From positions 248,001-312,000 of the forward strand of contig NZ_AUBU01000002.1 of the NCBI RefSeq assembly GCF_000429405.1: DNA of 64,000 bases, read 5' to 3'. Within the stretch, counting starts at the first letter, position 1; each line of letters starts with the position of its first letter. This document shows positions 63,257 through 64,000 of the stretch, piece by piece. The translations under genes and the position numbers were made by a program. This stretch comes from Algoriphagus marincola DSM 16067 (GTDB lineage: Bacteria; Bacteroidota; Bacteroidia; Cytophagales; Cyclobacteriaceae). Below the pieces are notes generated by a model. The model was given only the letters and a program-made list of their open reading frames with translations, ran no database searches and was not told where the DNA came from.

Positions 63257-63278
63257 AAGCTTCTTGTTCTGTAGAAAA

Positions 63279-63309
63279 CAAATATACGTCTCGGGTATTC
63301 AATCCCAAA
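63279..63309 (-). promoter_or_regulatory. Bacteroidota promoter for the enoyl-CoA hydratase
   Basis: On the minus strand: TTTG (63309-63306), a 19-base spacer, TATATTTG (63286-63279). It is an exact match to TTTG-N19-TANNTTTG, ending 22 bases before the ATG. Confidence 0.78.
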
Positions 63310-63414
63310 TGGAGTCTTGGAAAAATCCAAAAATCGTAGGGAATACAAACCTGATTTTATCCAAGATATAAATTCAATTTAGGTATTTCAGGGCGTGGTA
63401 CAGCATTTTTTCCT

Positions 63415-63423
63415 TACTTTTGC
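63415..63423 (+). promoter_or_regulatory. Bacteroidota -7 element for isocitrate dehydrogenase
   Basis: TACTTTTGC matches TANNTTTG and lies 33 bases before the ATG at 63456. No -33 TTG is seen at the usual spacing. Confidence 0.6.
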
Positions 63424-63455
63424 GGAACGAAATTTTAATCAAAACCTCAAAATAT

Positions 63456-64000
63456 ATGTCTTCAAAAAGAAAGATAACCGTAGCATACGGGGATGGAATC
63501 GGTCCGGAAATCATGGACGCTACATTGAGAATACTCGATGCTGCCGGTGCTCAGTTGGAATATGACGTGATCGAAATTGGTGAAAAGGTGTACTTGAAGG
63601 GGATTTCCTCAGGAATGGAGCCCAAAGCCATTGACTCACTTCGCGAAACCAAAGTCTTTTTGAAGTCGCCGATCACCACTCCTCAAGGTGGAGGTTTCAA
63701 GTCCCTTAACGTGACTACTCGGAAGTCTTTTGGGTTGTATGCTAATGTGCGTCCATGTAAGGCTTTTTCTCCCTTTGTAAAGACTCACTTTCCTAAGACG
63801 GATATGGTTATTATCCGCGAAAATGAGGAAGATCTATACGCGGGTATCGAGCACAGACAGACAGAGGAAGTGTATCAGACTCTTAAATTGATCTCTGAGC
63901 CAGGTTCCGAAAAAATCATTCGCTATGCTTTCGAATATGCCAAGAAATACGGTCGCAAGAAGGTGACTTGTATGACTAAGGACAATATCATGAAGCTTGC
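63456..64000 (+). CDS. icd: Isocitrate dehydrogenase, 5' part
   Basis: The first 181 codons of an isocitrate/isopropylmalate dehydrogenase family enzyme; the gene continues past the window. It opens KITVAYGDGIGPEIMDA. LKSPITTPQGGG, then NVTTRKSFGLYANVRPCK and IRENEEDLYAGIEHRQT, and ISEPGSEKIIRYAFEYAKKYGRKKVTCMTKDNIMKLA match the Thermus-type isocitrate dehydrogenase. Isopropylmalate dehydrogenases have a different loop there. It oxidises isocitrate to 2-oxoglutarate in the TCA cycle. Cofactor choice (NADP or NAD) depends on residues beyond the window. The -7 element at 63415 supports this start. Confidence 0.93.
   Translation, partial: MSSKRKITVAYGDGIGPEIMDATLRILDAAGAQLEYDVIEIGEKVYLKGISSGMEPKAIDSLRETKVFLKSPITTPQGGGFKSLNVTTRKSFGLYANVRPCKAFSPFVKTHFPKTDMVIIRENEEDLYAGIEHRQTEEVYQTLKLISEPGSEKIIRYAFEYAKKYGRKKVTCMTKDNIMKL

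Noticed and set aside
1-64000. CRISPR array, tRNA or rRNA genes, insertion sequence, prophage, toxin-antitoxin or defence island
   Set aside because: I read the gaps and gene content for these and saw no regular direct repeats, tRNA-like cloverleaf, transposase, integrase or phage protein. A tRNAscan, Rfam or ISfinder search could still find something short.

Overview
The window looks like chromosomal core sequence from a Bacteroidota bacterium of the order Cytophagales, most likely a Cyclobacteriaceae member near Algoriphagus (the genus is inferred from gene content and order, not tested). The reasons are type IX secretion and gliding genes (sprA, porU, porV), families largely confined to Bacteroidota (DUF4837, DUF4292, DUF4494), weak Shine-Dalgarno signals, and several promoters of the Bacteroidota type (TTG/TTTG, a spacer of about 19-23, then TANNTTTG). 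I see 52 protein genes, two of them cut by the window edges. I see no rRNA, tRNA, CRISPR array, insertion sequence or prophage, and no gap longer than 300 bases without a gene.

Layout. 1-7.2 kb: methyltransferase tail, secreted metallophosphatase, Tat-exported Gfo/Idh/MocA oxidoreductase, an NtrB/NtrC-like two-component pair, and a SlyD-like FKBP. 7.1-16.9 kb: housekeeping genes lpxH, ftsH, rsfS, birA and ahcY, then a lipoprotein, a DECR1-type dienoyl-CoA reductase, a PAS protein with a histidine-kinase dimerisation helix but no ATPase domain, an HD hydrolase and DUF4494. 17.2-23.9 kb: membrane-anchored patatin, an Mpo1-like protein, FAD oxidase, nhaC, DEDD exonuclease and a YigZ/IMPACT protein. 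24.0-26.3 kb: a small cupin / N-acyltransferase / glycosyltransferase cluster that looks like surface-glycan accessory content. 26.3-33.4 kb, minus strand: one tightly coupled operon, MBL hydrolase - pssA - porU - porV - M16-like protein. It joins phosphatidylserine synthesis to the T9SS sortase. 33.4-40.2 kb: FAD oxidoreductase, a large peptidase-like/TolB/beta-barrel fusion, yicC and a D-aminoacylase-like lipoprotein. 40.3-57.0 kb, minus strand: a long colinear block tatA-gatA-mltD-DUF4837-maeB-ruvA-sprA-gcvH-vanZ-tonB-tonB, containing the 2380-residue SprA translocon. 57.1-63.3 kb, minus strand: EnvC-like / DUF4292 / TPR envelope operon, then a polysaccharide flippase and enoyl-CoA hydratase. 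The window ends inside a plus-strand isocitrate dehydrogenase gene.

How the genes work together. Much of the window builds or uses the cell envelope: T9SS (SprA, PorU, PorV), Tat (TatA and two Tat-type signal proteins), TonB energisation, lipid A and phospholipid synthesis (LpxH, PssA), and peptidoglycan turnover (MltD, EnvC-like). No clear new defence or mobile system is present. The most useful leads are proteins that keep a peptidase fold but have lost the metal site (the M16 protein beside porV, and the fusion at 34.5-37.8 kb), the pssA-porU coupling, the membrane patatin, and an inverted operator-like repeat in front of the NtrC-like gene.
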